From: Sphaerobacter thermophilus DSM 20745 | GTDB lineage: Bacteria; Chloroflexota; Chloroflexia; Thermomicrobiales; Thermomicrobiaceae | Length of the DNA: 64,000 nt | NCBI RefSeq assembly: GCF_000024985.1 | Contig: NC_013523.1 | Location: forward strand, 2,480,001-2,544,000 | Direction: 5' to 3' | Notes under the pieces: generated by a model | What the model saw: only the letters and a program-made list of their open reading frames with translations | Databases searched by the model: none | Told to the model about the DNA's origin: nothing | In this document: one piece after another, positions 63,467-64,000 of the stretch | Numbering within the stretch: position 1 is the stretch's first letter | Layout: the number at the start of each line of letters is the position of its first letter | Translations under genes and position numbers: made by a program

Positions 63467-64000
63467 TTAGTTGCCCGCGTCGCCCGACTCGGCGATCGCC
63501 CCCTTGGGCTTCACCATCATGACCGGCGTCTTGCCCAGCTTCAGCACCCGCTCGGCCACGCTGCCGAAGACAAGCCGGCTGAAGCCGCTGCGGCCGTGCG
63601 TCGCCATCACGACCAGATCGATGTCCTCCTCCTGCTCATAGGCTAGGAGCTGTTCGGCCGCGATCCCCTCCAGCGTCTGGGTACGCACGCGCAGCCCCTC
63701 GCCCTGGAGCCGCTCGCCCACCTTGGCCAGATATGCGTTGGCGTCGGCGATGAGCTGGGCGACGACCTCGTTCAGGGATTCGACGGCGGGCGGGGTCTGG
63801 GCCGGCGGCGTCAGCATCGCGTAGATCTGGGTCGTCTCGGCCACACGCACCAGCGACAGCTCCGCGTCGAACGCGCGCGCGATCTGCACGGCGTAGGAGA
63901 GCGCGGCCTCCGCGTAGGCGGAGCCGTCAAGGGGCACCATGATCCGGCGGAAAGTGCCGCCCTCGGGCTGTGCCATCCCGGAGCGGATCAGGAGCACCGG
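63467..64000 (-). CDS. Universal stress protein (UspA), probably tandem-domain, 5' part outside the window
   Basis: Residues from FRRIMVPLDGSAYAEAALSY to GKTPVMMVKPKG form one Usp domain with the ATP-binding G-2x-G-9x-G-S/T type signature in MATHGRSGFSRLVFGSVAER. Upstream of the internal methionine (GMAQPEGG) the frame reads PVLLIRSG, the usual last strand of a preceding Usp domain, so the gene almost certainly continues beyond base 64000. Usp proteins respond to starvation and stress. Confidence 0.88.
   Translation of the reverse strand, partial: PVLLIRSGMAQPEGGTFRRIMVPLDGSAYAEAALSYAVQIARAFDAELSLVRVAETTQIYAMLTPPAQTPPAVESLNEVVAQLIADANAYLAKVGERLQGEGLRVRTQTLEGIAAEQLLAYEQEEDIDLVVMATHGRSGFSRLVFGSVAERVLKLGKTPVMMVKPKGAIAESGDAGN

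Overview
The window is a high-GC bacterial chromosome segment. Gene content (PucR- and MocR-type regulators, a LAL-type LuxR ATPase, LGFP and ScyD/ScyE-like secreted proteins, SPW-repeat protein, DinB-like proteins, a P1B-4 ATPase, a DprE1/DprE2 pair) and frequent GTG starts fit Thermomicrobia (Chloroflexota), most like Sphaerobacter. That placement is inference from gene content; no rRNA or tRNA gene was seen.

Layout. 1-8.0 kb: end of rodA, a small HTH gene, a chimeric gene remnant, pdxS with its MocR-type regulator and operator array, a PucR regulator and small genes, separated by unusual composite intergenic repeats. 8.0-16.7 kb: integrative element E1 (about 8.6 kb) inserted in a macro-domain gene. 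17-28 kb: LAL regulator, secreted protein, two insertion sequences (one inside a perfect palindrome), a response regulator with a histidine kinase remnant, Mn-catalase, RidA and MsrB. 28.15-37.0 kb: integrative element E2 (about 8.85 kb), splitting a fused msrA-msrB gene. 37.6-42.5 kb: RAMA-domain nuclease, GT39 glycosyltransferase, HEPN-type Abi protein and a probable TnpB remnant. 42.7-64 kb: DprE1/E2, a membrane-anchored DEDDh exonuclease, a 1042-residue beta-propeller protein, CPBP protease and MFS transporter, tandem DinB genes, P1B-4 ATPase, ScyD/E protein, a HAD-SerA fusion preceded by a serine-rich leader ORF, VOC protein, methyltransferase and UspA.

The most notable system is the pair E1/E2. 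Each encodes a large serine recombinase at one end and a collinear module (CHC2 zinc-finger primase-like protein, P-loop ATPase, zinc-ribbon protein, small conserved protein), and both carry the same ACGTCCGAA iterons. In both, the attachment site lies inside the 3' end of the recombinase gene and has dyad symmetry, so integration replaces the recombinase C-terminal tail. E2 also carries a terminase-small-subunit-like gene and an HK97-fold major capsid gene but no portal, protease, large terminase or tail genes, which is the profile of a phage satellite. E2 splits MsrAB but leaves both halves open: the MsrA part gets a new Cys-containing tail and the MsrB part gets an element-derived ATG with a Shine-Dalgarno sequence.
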